Assembly (NCBI RefSeq): GCF_030704535.1
Contig: NC_081822.1
Span: 8,226,501 to 8,290,500, forward strand
From: Vitis vinifera
Lineage: Eukaryota > Streptophyta > Magnoliopsida > Vitales > Vitaceae
Direction of reading: 5' to 3'
DNA: 64,000 nt
Shown here: positions 1 through 10,649 of the stretch, one piece after another
Layout of the letters: the number at the start of each line of letters is the position of its first letter
How positions within the stretch are numbered: the first letter of the stretch is position 1
Program-made: the position numbers and the translations under genes
Notes under the pieces: generated by a model
Seen by the model: the letters and a program-made list of their open reading frames with translations, nothing else
Told to the model about the DNA's origin: nothing
The model's database searches: none

Positions 1-479
1 AAACTCATTATAGGGATATCTTAGGACTCTGTGTAGGGAAGATTCTGTTTTTGGGAAAGAACGTATAAAAGGAAATCCGAATTTGTAAAATCTAATTTTA
101 ATATGTTTAATGAAAAGGATTACTTTGATCACTTAGGTTTTACCTTTTTAATGACACGGGTATTAATTTTGACTTAAATGGGTACTATTTTGGGGAGAAT
201 TATTTTTGAAAGAGTTTTCTTTTTTTCTTTTATTTATTTTTTTCCCAATGTGAGTATGGGCCGGTTCATGTCTGCAACAAGGAGACTTAGTTGTTGGCCA
301 AACGAGCAACAAACGGATCCGTTCAGGCAAAGAAAAAGCATTGGACCGTCTGCATTTTTATTTTCTCTCGCTTATTTACTTAATCACTCGCTTTAAAATT
401 CAACCGTGTTATAACTTATACGTATGATAGCTGGCTTCTCTGAAATCACCTAAAGAATGTTGATTGTTTTATGGGGCAG
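1..479 (+). other. Partial intron of SGNH esterase copy 1
   Basis: AT-rich sequence with no convincing coding potential that runs up to an acceptor ending in CAG at 477-479. It reads as the 3' part of the intron that separates the two exons of an SGNH esterase gene. The equivalent intron of the second copy (8530-10380) is about 1.85 kb, so the missing first exon should lie within a few kb left of the window. Confidence 0.6.
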
Positions 480-788
480 GTGGCTCTAGCATCAGGAGGA
501 CCATTTATAAAGATAGTGAGAGAAGCTCAGCTGGGAGTTGACCTTCCCAACGTGACATGCGTGGACGCCATGGGACTGCCCCTAGAACCTGATGGAATAC
601 ACCTCACCACCCCGGCCCAGGTTCGACTTGGAAAGAGGTTGGCCAGTGCTTTCCTTCAGACCGTGCCCACGCCCATTAGCAATAATACTTCCAAAAGGTT
701 TTCCTCTTTCATTTCTAATTCTGTTATGGATCCATTATTTAGATTTACCCTAATGATCCTAACCATCCCATTGTCTTACATGATGTAA
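480..788 (+). CDS. SGNH/DUF303 carbohydrate esterase, copy 1, last exon only
   Basis: This is the terminal exon of a probable carbohydrate esterase of the sialate O-acetylesterase-like (SASA/DUF303) family, which removes acetyl groups from sugars; the exact substrate is unknown. The exon opens in frame directly after a CAG acceptor with VALASGGPF and carries the C-terminal SGNH block PDGIHLTT, whose Asp and His complete the catalytic triad. It aligns throughout with the last exon of the complete copy at 10381-10578 (for example QLG.DLPNVTCVDAMGL against QLGIRLPNVKCVDAKGL), so the two are tandem duplicates. Unlike that copy, which stops shortly after the HLTT block, this one continues about 40 residues and ends in a hydrophobic stretch (FRFTLMILTIPLSYMM). 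The first exon, with the GQSNM and GES motifs, would lie outside the window, so it cannot be judged whether the gene is functional. Confidence 0.8.
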   Translation: MALASGGPFIKIVREAQLGVDLPNVTCVDAMGLPLEPDGIHLTTPAQVRLGKRLASAFLQTVPTPISNNTSKRFSSFISNSVMDPLFRFTLMILTIPLSYMM

Positions 789-2349
789 GCCATATCAATG
801 CCTAACATTCTTTGACATCAAATTCTTGTCCAATTTGGAAAAACTGTGTTATGTATGGAATTTTTTTTTTTCCAACAAATTAACATTGCTCCATGTACTA
901 AATTTGATTTATTCAACGTATTTGGCCCAATTTTACACAAATATTCAAAATTCTAAAACCATCTAAACAAACCATTACATAATCCTTTTGAGATATTTGT
1001 GGTCCTTGGAGTATCATATTCTATTACCATTCTAAATATATCCTTGCATAATCCTTAATATGCATAATATGCCTTAGCCCTTTCGTGCCAAGTAGGTTAC
1101 ATCTTGTAGGTAGATTAGCTTCTTAATCTGTGTCTTGAAATACAACATTTTCTATGTTAGCATGACTTCTACACGAGTACAAAGTAGTAATTTCCTCATC
1201 AGTAAGCCTCTTACCTCATACCTCACAATGATAGCCCATGCACCTCATGTAGTTGTTGACATAGTTGGCATCCTTTCTACCATGAGGAACATAAGGGAAA
1301 GGACATCCACCTTGGATGTTCCATACGTGGCAACACCTTTTTCAACTATGCCCTTTTAGCACATAGCTATATTTGGGCGAGGTGCTCTCTAAGGGTCTAT
1401 TAAAATCAGCTTTAAAGATATTAGATTTGTAGAGTTATTTATTTAATTGCAAACATTTTTGGAAACACGTCTAATAGAGGGATAAGAAAAATTGATCTTA
1501 TTGTGGCCTCAATGGACAACTTTTATATGGTGTGAAGGTGGACTTCTTGACCTAAGTCAAAGGCAATGTCCCTAAATTTCCTATATTCCATGGCTATCCT
1601 AGAGAAGAGAGCACCTTGTGTAGTTTATTATTAGAGGTAAAATGAAAACTATTCTAATCTTTACTATACAACTAAAGAATTGGTTAAAGAATTGAAGAAG
1701 ATAGATGAGATTTATTTACTTTTATAAAGAAAAGAGATGTGCTTTAGAGAGACCCATGTATAAGGAGATTGTTAGAGTTGTTATGATGGACGATAATATA
1801 CTTGAGACCATTTATGAATGAGATCTTATAAAAGTTTCTTGAGTTGAGGAATTTCCCAAGCTTGGTAAACTATTAGTGACAACCCATTAAGGAAACTCAA
1901 TACGAGAGCAATAAAATACTATTAAATGAGAAAAAAAAATGTGAAAATGAAAAGAGAAGTATCAAGAAACTCGCACTATTAAACTACAATAAGCTCTTTG
2001 AAGTAAACACTACTGTCTCAAACTTCATTTTATAATCAATAAAAATCAAATATGAAACAACATGGAACAACATTATGAGGTCTAAGAAAAGGATAAGCAT
2101 GTTGTTGTCCATTGATGGAGCATATAGAGGTACCATTTGCTAAAAACTTATTCTTACCACTAGCTACTTCTAGACATAGACAAGGTTGAGTCCCAGGCAA
2201 ACATGATAGTAATAGGACTTCTTGGTAAAGTTTGATTACTTCTTTTTATTATAAGTCTATTAGAGTTAATTAGGTAATTGACACCCCTGCGAGGTATAAA
2301 TTGTTTCCTTAAGTAGTAGTGCGATATTCTATATTAGTTAAGAGAATAA
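789..2349. other. Intergenic AT-rich DNA
   Basis: No supported gene. Short open frames (for example 1135-1359) do not resemble a known family. The sequence looks like old, decayed repeat material, but no target duplication or terminal repeat could be fixed. Confidence 0.4.
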
Positions 2350-3509
2350 GGGTTTGTTTGGTTATTGTTTTTTAAAACTATTTTAAAATATACTTTTTAA
2401 AAACAATTTTTGTATTTTCGAAAAAAAAAATGTATTTTGGAATTGAATTCTATAAAACAATTTTTGTTTTAAAAAAAAATGTTTGGTTGAGTTAATAAAA
2501 AAAGTTTTTTAGAATAAATAAAACAAAAAACACGTTTGAAAGTTTTTTTTTTCTTCAATTAACTTGATATTGTAAGTATATAAATAATTTTTAAATTCAC
2601 ATTTTATTTAAATTTTAAAAATTATTCTAAAATTTATTTACACTAATTATAATTTTTGTTAATTTTTAGCAGATAAATATGAAGATGGAGTATTGATATA
2701 GATAAATAATTTTTATTAACTTTTAACAAGGTAAATATTAATATGGAGTATGATATAGATAATAATTTTTATTAAATTTTAGCTGATAAATATGAACCTA
2801 GACAAATATATCTACCAACATATAAGGAAGAAAAATCACTCAATTTTGATTTGGTTCCTCTTCCATACCCACATCCCGTCACACTATTTGCCCCATCTTT
2901 TCTCTACATTTTCCCCATCCTCCCTCCATCCAAATAACCTTTTCTTTTTTCTTATCCCATTTAATAATAATAATAATAATAAATTTCTTCTTCTTCTTCC
3001 TTTTTCTTTCCCATTCCAATCAATAGTTACTGCTCACGCTCCCACCATCCAGCAACTGACATTGCTTCCATCTTTGGAAACCTCACAACACCACTCCTTT
3101 CCACCTTGCTGTCATGCGTTGTCGCTCACGGCATCTCTATCATGGCCTTGCCCTTCAAAGCATTGCACTGTATTAGACACCTTTCACATCCACAATCATG
3201 GCAAGACCACCATGGTCTTGGTCATTGCCCCTGGTAACCAATATGGTTGCCATCTTCATCCTCCATGACCTTTATTTTGTGTTGCTAGAGGAGAAACCAT
3301 ATGTAAGGAAACATAAAAAACAAGTAAAGAAAACACGGAGAGTAGCTATTCTATGAACAGTAAAGAAAACAACCAAAACATATTTTCTTTATTATATGAA
3401 AAAAGACCTTTTGAGAACACGGGAAGCACAAAAAAAAAACAAAAATCACCTCATCATGTTTTCAGTATTTTTTGTTTTCAAGAACAAAAAATAGCAACCA
3501 AACAGGCCC
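2350..3509. mobile_element. PIF/Harbinger-like element with TAA target duplication
   Basis: The left end reads GGGTTTGTTTGGTTATTGTT and the reverse complement of the right end reads GGGCCTGTTTGGTTGCTATT. This is an imperfect inverted repeat of the GGGyyTGTTTGGTT type known from PIF/Harbinger and Tourist elements. Both ends are flanked directly by TAA (2347-2349 and 3510-3512), the 3-bp duplication this superfamily makes. The 1.16-kb body encodes no transposase. It contains (TAA)n and (CTT)n microsatellites near 2962-3000 and a less AT-rich core at about 3010-3290 that may be captured host sequence. The 158-residue open frame at 2792-3268 is low-complexity and probably not a protein. Confidence 0.7.
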
Positions 3510-5437
3510 TAAATTTCTAGTATATAACAATTTTCTTTAATTGAATAGACATGTTTTATAGTCTTGAAGATCTTTTGGGTTCACAAGGAATAATATCTAT
3601 GCAAAGAGAGCATATTGTTATAAAATGTATCTAAGTAAATCCCCACTCTTGATATCTAACCCTGAAATAGATATTTGTCTGTTTGACTAGCACCACAATC
3701 TTGTACCATAGTCCTATAAAATTCAATAAAGATATATTTGTATTAAGAGGGTGATATTCCATATCAATTAAGTAAAAAAGTTTATAACACTATATATTTA
3801 GTAAGATTTACTTAGTTGGATAGACACATTTTAAAACTATAATAATACATTAAGTTTAAATAGATGATATCTACACATGAAGTAGCAAACCATTACAAAT
3901 AAACCCTAGGGTGAGTTTATTGATCTCTTAAATGACGGATTGTAGCATGCTCCTTTATTTAAAAACCCTATTGAAATAAAATAGTTTAATGTAAAGGACA
4001 TCCAAGGTAGACAAGGAAAATGTACAAAAAAGGCCACTAGGTTGATTCACACTTACTAATGGATGAAATTGAGGCAAGCTTGTCTTGTATACCAATAGGA
4101 TAAGTTGGAACAAAAATTGCTTGAAGGGTTACTAGAATCATTATTATGCTTGAACAACCATGGGAAAGTTTGATTATGGACTTCATTATCACCTAAGTCA
4201 AAACGGTATAGATTTAATCATAGTAATCGGTGATCGCCCAAGCATGCTACATTTATAGTGGGTTCAATTATAGTGCAGATACAAAAAAAAAACATGGTTA
4301 TTCTTAAAGAACATAATAAATAATAGGGGATGCCTATGTTTATCATCAGTGATCTAAAGCCTCACACTACCAGATATTTTGGATACTTGATTTTGCAATT
4401 GACATACAATATTTTAGTGGATTGTCATAATCTTATTTTAAACTCTAGTTATATGTCATTATGACAAGGTTTGAAGATGTATTTTCCTTGGACTAAAGAT
4501 TCTACCAGTTACCTGACATGAATACTCACTATGGGTTACCTTTCTTTATTGAACATTTTTCAGGTGGGGAGCTTGAGTTTAAGGATGTTGAGTCCTCATT
4601 GTTTAGGAGGTTCGATTTTTTAGTATAGTGCAATGATTGACTTGGGTATTGCTCAGTTTGAGCTTAGCTTCGTACATATAGTCCTTTATTTTAGTTAATT
4701 TTTATGTTTCTCATTGGCTTAGTACCTCTAGTTTAATGGAACTTTCTCCAATTAAGTACACACTCAAATTATGTTTCGTATTTGTTTCTATAGTGTTTTT
4801 TTTTCCATTAGTTTTTATTTCTTCAATTATTTATTCACTTACAACTTTGGAAGAACTTTCTTGAACTAGTGAAATTAAAAGAATCACAAATAACTATAGC
4901 CACAATTTCGATTACACTATTAAGACTGACATAAATAAGTTTTTTATAACTAACAATTATTATGGAGTTTTTGTTTAAATTTTAGTAAATCATATTATCA
5001 TTAAGGTTGTAACCTGAACGGGTTGGTTCGACCCAACTCAAACCTAGCTTGATGTTTAGACAGATTTGGACAAATATTTTCAATACTCCGGTTGAGTTTG
5101 AGTTAAATTTTCAAACAACCCAAGCCTATCACAAACCTTATTTAATGTTTTTATAATATTTACAATGTTTATTATCATAATTAATAATATTTATTTTCTT
5201 TTTAGATTTTAAAGAAAAAATTCAATTATAATTATATTATTTTTTCATGTTTTTTATTTTTATTTTATTATTATTATTTGAAATTTTATCTTATTTACTA
5301 TTTGAATTTTGGTATAAATATGTATAAATAAATTTTTTTTTCTAAACTACTATATATAGATTTTGAATCATATAACCCGATTAACTTGAGTTTAACCTAA
5401 TTAATCCAAATTTAACCTAACCAACTCGAGTTTAACT
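3510..5437. other. Intergenic, decayed repeat-like DNA
   Basis: No gene is supported. The AT-rich sequence contains patches that look like old retrotransposon remnants. A motif near 4990-5060 resembles the ends of non-autonomous hAT elements, but no matching partner end could be fixed. Confidence 0.35.
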
Positions 5438-5740
5438 CATTTGTTGGTGCGACTTACTCCCCATGAGGCAACTTTATGATTTTTCAAGTTAAAAGAGCTT
5501 CGGACCAATTCGAAACAAAAATAAATAGATACGTAATTCCAATGAAAGGAACCCAAGAACCATATTTTTCTCCAATTTGAATTTTGCTAATGTTTTGAAT
5601 GAATTCAAGAACATATTCAAAGAAATTCTTACTGTCAATAGAATGATTTGTGGATTTGGAATAGATAAAATAACTGAACCTAATAAGACAACGATTACAA
5701 CCCATGAAGTAATAAGTACTTGGGCATGAACTTGAAAACT
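5438..5740 (-). pseudogene. atpI: Nuclear copy of plastid DNA: atpI fragment (NUPT)
   Basis: Read on the minus strand, this stretch encodes segments matching plastid ATP synthase CF0 subunit a (subunit IV): [12 protein letters not shown], then [15 protein letters not shown] and LFIFVSNWS, in the order and spacing of the chloroplast protein. The reading frame shifts between the first segment (about 5739-5644) and the second (about 5643-5484). A further shift with a stop follows ALLT, after which sequence resembling KIIxLPHGE can still be read in another frame. It is therefore a dead fragment of a plastid gene inserted in nuclear DNA, with AT-rich nuclear sequence on both sides. The frameshifts and substitutions point to an old transfer. 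Confidence 0.82.
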
Positions 5741-6033
5741 TGAAATTTTACCTGAATTTAGAAAAATGAGGTTAAATTGAGTACCTTGAGTTAAAAGTCT
5801 AGTTGGATTAAATTAAGGTTGATTGTTTCTTAATTAAGAACCGGCTTTGGGCTTAATTATCATAATCTTACTTGTATGCTTTTATTATTATTGGAAACCC
5901 TTCTTAAATCGTTTTATTTGTATTTTCATTTATCCCTAGTCCCAACCTTCATTCAAATTTAGGTTGACAAGTATTTTCGATCTCAAACCATGGGAATCCC
6001 TTTGATTCATTGCGTCACTATTTGATTATCACA

Positions 6034-6057
6034 ATATATATATATATATATATATAT
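6034..6057. repeat. (AT)n microsatellite
   Basis: Uninterrupted AT dinucleotide run of about 24 bp. Confidence 0.85.
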
Positions 6058-6265
6058 TATTAGTTTGTGTGAATTTTGGTGTTGTTTTTACTTAAAACAA
6101 TTCACTTTCAAAGAAGAAAACCTGTAATATTTTCCTAGATTCCACTCTTAAGTATAAAGTTTGCCTTTTAAAAAGACTATTTGATTTTTGACTTAAAAAT
6201 AGTTTGAGACTAAGCACTCTTTTTTATTTTATTATTGATCAAAAGATTTTTAAACACTTAATACT

Positions 6266-6961
6266 ACGTTAGGTTGATAAGATAGAATAAGATAAGATAT
6301 GTATATCGTAAAATATCATATCTCATTTGATAGGAAATATATATAATATGATATGATATTCTAATATAGCATGTCAAATGAGTTATATTATGTTTATATT
6401 TAATTTATGAAATAAATAAAAATAATAATATGAAATATATATTATTTTTAATGTTTAAAATTAAAATTATATTATATTCCAATATTTTCTATTTAAAAAA
6501 TTGAAATTTATCTTATATTTAACAATATTCATTATTAAAATATTTAAACTTTATAAATATTTTTTTATGTTATGTTATTCAATATATAAAAATAATTTAT
6601 ATATTATATATTAATATATGTTTATAATTTTTTTTAGTTTTATTTTTTAACCATAAATTTAATTTACAATAAAAAAATTATTTTATAAAATGAGTATATA
6701 AAAATAAAATAAAAACTAATTAAAAAAAAGTTTATAATAATATACATATCTCATGACATAATATGAAATTAACATATCTCATGTAAAACAAGTAAAAATA
6801 AGAAGGTGGATAATATATCACACTACTTATTCTATCTTATGTTTAGTTGAACATAGGATAAAATAAGTGATGGAATAATCTTATCTCCAACCAAATATGA
6901 GATATGATATAATATCCGTTTTTTTATCTTATCTCATATTATATCTAATCAACAAAACATG
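6266..6961. mobile_element. Probable AT-rich MITE
   Basis: The left end (GTTAGGTTGATAAGATAGAA onwards) is an imperfect inverted repeat of the right end (reverse complement GTTTTGTTGATTAGATATAA). The two copies run about 35 bases with several mismatches and both pass into AGATAAGATA. The interior is nearly pure A+T with no coding frame. The flanks (CTTAATACT and ACCTATACT) may be a decayed 9-bp duplication, but that is uncertain, so the superfamily is left open. Confidence 0.45.
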
Positions 6962-7809
6962 ACCTATACTATTAAAAAGAAAAATTTTAAATTTTTTTAC
7001 CTCAATTCTTTTTATCATTTTTCTTATTTTTTTGAAATTTGAATAAAAGATTCAAAAAGAAATTTATTATAAACCCAAAAAAAAAAAAAAAAACCATTGC
7101 ATCAGCTAGAAGGGAAACGTGGTCTCTTATTTGTTGACACAATTCCATGATTTGTGTCTAGGACTATAGTCATGTTTGATTAGGAATCTGCCTATTCAAC
7201 ATGACTAGCATAACATAATCATTTGAGCTATTGAGATAAGTTGGGTCAAAACTCATTAGAAAACATAATTTAACTATAAACCAAAGACTTACTTTTACAA
7301 GACTAATCGTTTGAATCATATGTGTGTGTGGGCAAGACGAGGAGTGGCCGGGAAAAAGGGTGCCTAGGTATTGACAATAATGGTTGGATTAGGAAAGGAG
7401 GCGGAGCGGGACATTACTATTGCCATCCGATTAACTTTGTACGACCAGCAGAGGAGTATCCAGGTAAGTGGGGCCAGATCCGAGTCAAAAGAAGGATAAA
7501 GAAAAACGTACAATAATTATGACCCATGACCATCATCAATGATATAATTTTGTCACAAGGGAAAGAAAATTACTTTTTCTAAATCCTTCTCTCTATTTTA
7601 AGAAAAGCTTTAAACATTTTTCATCTTTTCATTAATTTTTTGAGTTTGCCTTTAGTTATTACTAAAAAAAAAAAATCACTTTTACTATGTATTTTCCTTT
7701 CCTCTTCGATAGGTTAAATTTGTGTCTATAAGAGGATTTATACTTGGACTGGGGATCTTAGTAGATATTTGAATGATTTTGAACTCTTTTTAACCCTAGT
7801 TGGAAGCAG
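6962..7809. other. Upstream region of SGNH esterase copy 2
   Basis: Intergenic and presumably promoter sequence. A short open frame at 7322-7516 has no recognisable relatives. Apart from the TATA box at its right end, nothing specific is seen. Confidence 0.4.
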
Positions 7810-7818
7810 TATAAATAG
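7810..7818 (+). promoter_or_regulatory. TATA box of SGNH esterase copy 2
   Basis: TATAAATAG, a good match to the plant TATA consensus, lies 84 bases before the ATG at 7894. Initiation is predicted near 7840, giving a leader of roughly 50 nt. Confidence 0.65.
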
Positions 7819-7893
7819 ATTGGATTATTTTAGATATGGTTTAATTGCGAAGAGTCCGGGGTGATATTCTGTGTTGGAGGAGAGTTCATTAAA

Positions 7894-10578
7894 ATGGAGG
7901 CCCAAGTTCGTTGCAGTAGAAGCACTAAAACCATGTCGACAACCTGGCTTTTAAGGTTATTTTGTACGTTGTTGGCTGTATCGTATTCGTATCCCGAGTT
8001 TGGTAGGGCATTAGAAGCACCCAAGGACATCTTTATTCTGGCAGGTCAAAGCAACATGGCCGGTAGAGGAGGTGTTCGCCATGGCAAGTGGGATGGGAAC
8101 GTGCCACCAGAGTGCAGACCTAACCCATCCATCCTCCGACTCAATCCTCAACTCCAATGGGAAGAGGCACACGAGCCGCTTCACACAGGCATCGGCCCTC
8201 CAAAGACTCAAGGGGTGGGACCCGGCTTGGCGTTTGCCAATGAGATCCGAGCCAAAGGTTCCATGGTTGGGGTTGTGGGACTGGTGCCTTGTGCGGTTGG
8301 GGGAACTAAAATAAGTGCATGGGCGCGTGGGACGACGCTGTACAATGAATTGGTGAGACGAACGAAGGCCTCCGTGAGTGGAGGAGGACAGCTCCGAGCC
8401 ATTCTGTGGTATCAAGGAGAGAGTGATACAGTGAGATCTGAAGATGCAGAGGCGTACAAGGGCAACTTGGAAAAGCTTATCATAGACTTGCGCTCTGATC
8501 TTAGTCACCCCACTCTCCTCTTCATCCAGGTCTCTCCCTACTTTCCTTATTTCGTTTAATTCACAGGTTTTAATTTTTACATATTTAAGTTTATTGATAT
8601 CCTAAACATAAATTGATTATTAATTATATAATATTAGGATTGATTTCAATGAGAGCAATGAGGCTCAGTATAAACATACTAAGCCACTAATATTAAATTT
8701 AGTAAGTTAAAACACCTATATTTTATATATAAATTTTATTTTTTTAAAGAATAAAACTTAATTTTAAAGAATTTTTAAATACTCTTATCATATATATTTT
8801 TATTTAAAATATTTCTAAAAAATAAATCTGATAAATAAAATAAAATTATAAGAGTGTTAATTAAAAAAATTTGAAACCAATAATAATTGAGTACATTTAC
8901 ATCAACCCTAGGGAGTCTCGATGAAATTAACCTATATATAGAAAAAAGATAATTTGATTATTATAATCAAATGACTTGAATTATTAAATAAATAAAAATT
9001 TAATGTTTGTGCTAAAATCTAATAACTAATCATGATTTGATTCTAGCACCAATATAATAAGGTTAGGATGAATTGTATTTCAAAAATCTTTGGTTATAAA
9101 TCTTAGATCAATTAATTACATAATTGCCCTAATCATTTAGGTGGGACAATGTCACAATAGTTATAATTTATAATTATAATAACTATTAAATGGTATAAAA
9201 TTACCTTTTAATATTATTTATACTCTATATATGTTCATAACTTTAAATAACATTTAAAAGGCTAACTTGTGATCAAAAAACAAAACAAAACAGGAACTCT
9301 TCTATTATAGGCGGACTGAGATTTTTGTTAGGGGGTAAGAGAAAAATATTATATTAAAGTCATCATTTATGAATTGTAAGATAAGTAGTGGTATTAATTA
9401 TTATTATTAAAAAATTAAATAATTTTAAATATTAAAGTAAACAATTATATCTTTTGGTCTCATTGTCTTACCATTTAATCTTATTTATTTATATTTTAAT
9501 TTCATTCTTTGTGCAGATTTAAAGTTTTTTCATTATATTAATAGTTGATTATATTCTTGAGGCCAAACAAAAATATAAATAATTACTAAGAATTTAACCA
9601 TTTTTTTTTATGCGGTTAAGCTAATCATAAAAAATAAGTATAAGAAAGAAAAAAATTGAATGAACTAAAAATAATAAGTACCAATATTAAATAAGATTTT
9701 ATTTATTTTTTAAATTTTAATTCAATTATAATATATTATTAGTAATTAATAGTACATATCAGTTTTTTGGTAGCAATATTTGGTTACCGTTATTTTTTTA
9801 TTTAAAAATTTTTAAAATTAAATTTATACCCCCGAGTTTTGGTTCCGCCTGTGCTTCATATACTTTTACTATAAATAACCATAGTAATTAATTCTAGAGT
9901 AGACAACACATTAATTTAAAAATAATAACTTTATGAATTTTAATGGATGGTATAAAACCAATTTTAAGATTTAAGTATTGCCCTTACAGACATTCAGGTC
10001 AATTATGCTCATCAGAATTATAGTCCAATTGATAAAGATTTTGAGAAATGTTTCTAATATTTCTAATATTTAAAAAATAAAAAACTTCAAATATAAAAAA
10101 AAATTAAAAACATTTTTTAAAATCATTGTCAAACATATTTTTATTGTTGTAATGTCCGTATTTATAATGCTGATTTTGTCTATAAAGTTATAGAAAGAAA
10201 TGATTTAGACTCCATGGTAAACCAAATGCAACCTTAATTTCTTATTTTAAGCCTTACAGTATGTAGCCTGAAACTTACGCCAGAAAATTAATTTTCCATT
10301 TTGGATCAAGGCATTGAGGTGCATCTGCCTTGATTTTGATCATGCAATAAAATTGATGGACTGTGGGAATGGGTGGACAGGTGGCACTTGGATCGGGGGA
10401 AGGCAAATTTATAGAGACAGTGAGGAGAGGTCAGCTGGGAATCAGGTTACCAAATGTGAAGTGCGTAGACGCCAAGGGACTGAGGCTTGAACCAGATAAA
10501 CTTCACCTCACTACAATTGCTCAGATCCACCTCGCTCAGAAGTTGGCTGCTGCCTTTCTTTCTGGTGATCAATCATGA
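7894..10578 (+). CDS. SGNH/DUF303 carbohydrate esterase, copy 2, complete
   Basis: Two exons, 7894-8529 and 10381-10578, joined in phase 0 across a GT-AG intron, encode 277 residues. The product is a probable secreted carbohydrate esterase of the sialate O-acetylesterase-like (SASA/DUF303) family related to family CE6; plant members are thought to deacetylate polysaccharides or other glycans. The N-terminus carries a hydrophobic signal-like stretch (TWLLRLFCTLLAVSYSY). Block I, FILAGQSNMAGRGG, supplies the nucleophile serine, WYQGESD is the second conserved block, and PDKLHLTT in exon 2 supplies Asp and His. The ATG at 7894 is chosen because it follows the TATA box by a normal distance; an in-frame ATG at 7933 is possible and leaves the signal segment intact. 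The last exon is a close relative of 480-788, showing tandem duplication. The true substrate cannot be told from sequence. Confidence 0.9.
8530..10380 (+). other. Intron of SGNH esterase copy 2
   Basis: AT-rich 1.85-kb intron with GT at 8530 and AG at 10379-10380. It carries a possible small transposon at 9309-9850. Near 10020-10140 lies AT-rich sequence whose two halves are roughly inverted, similar to the MITE at 28980-29088. Confidence 0.75.
9309..9850. mobile_element. Possible MITE in esterase intron
   Basis: The left end AGGCGGACTGAG...AGGGGGTAAG and the reverse complement of the right end AGGCGGAACCAA...CGGGGGTATA are similar over about 30 bases. The ends resemble AGGCGGA-type ends of small plant DNA elements. 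No clean target duplication was found, so the call is tentative. Confidence 0.4.
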
Positions 10579-10643
10579 ATCATGAGGAGTCACAACCCTT
10601 TTAATCTAAATTAGTTATAGACATTTACCATATTACAGCAATT

Positions 10644-10649
10644 AATAAA
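10644..10649 (+). terminator. Poly(A) signal AATAAA
   Basis: Canonical AATAAA 65 bases after the stop codon of the SGNH esterase at 10578; a likely 3' processing signal. Confidence 0.55.

Noticed and set aside
2792-3268. 158-residue open frame
   Set aside because: Low-complexity translation through TAA and CTT repeats inside a transposon; no domain.
8011-8508. 165-residue minus-strand open frame
   Set aside because: Shadow of the SGNH esterase first exon on the other strand.
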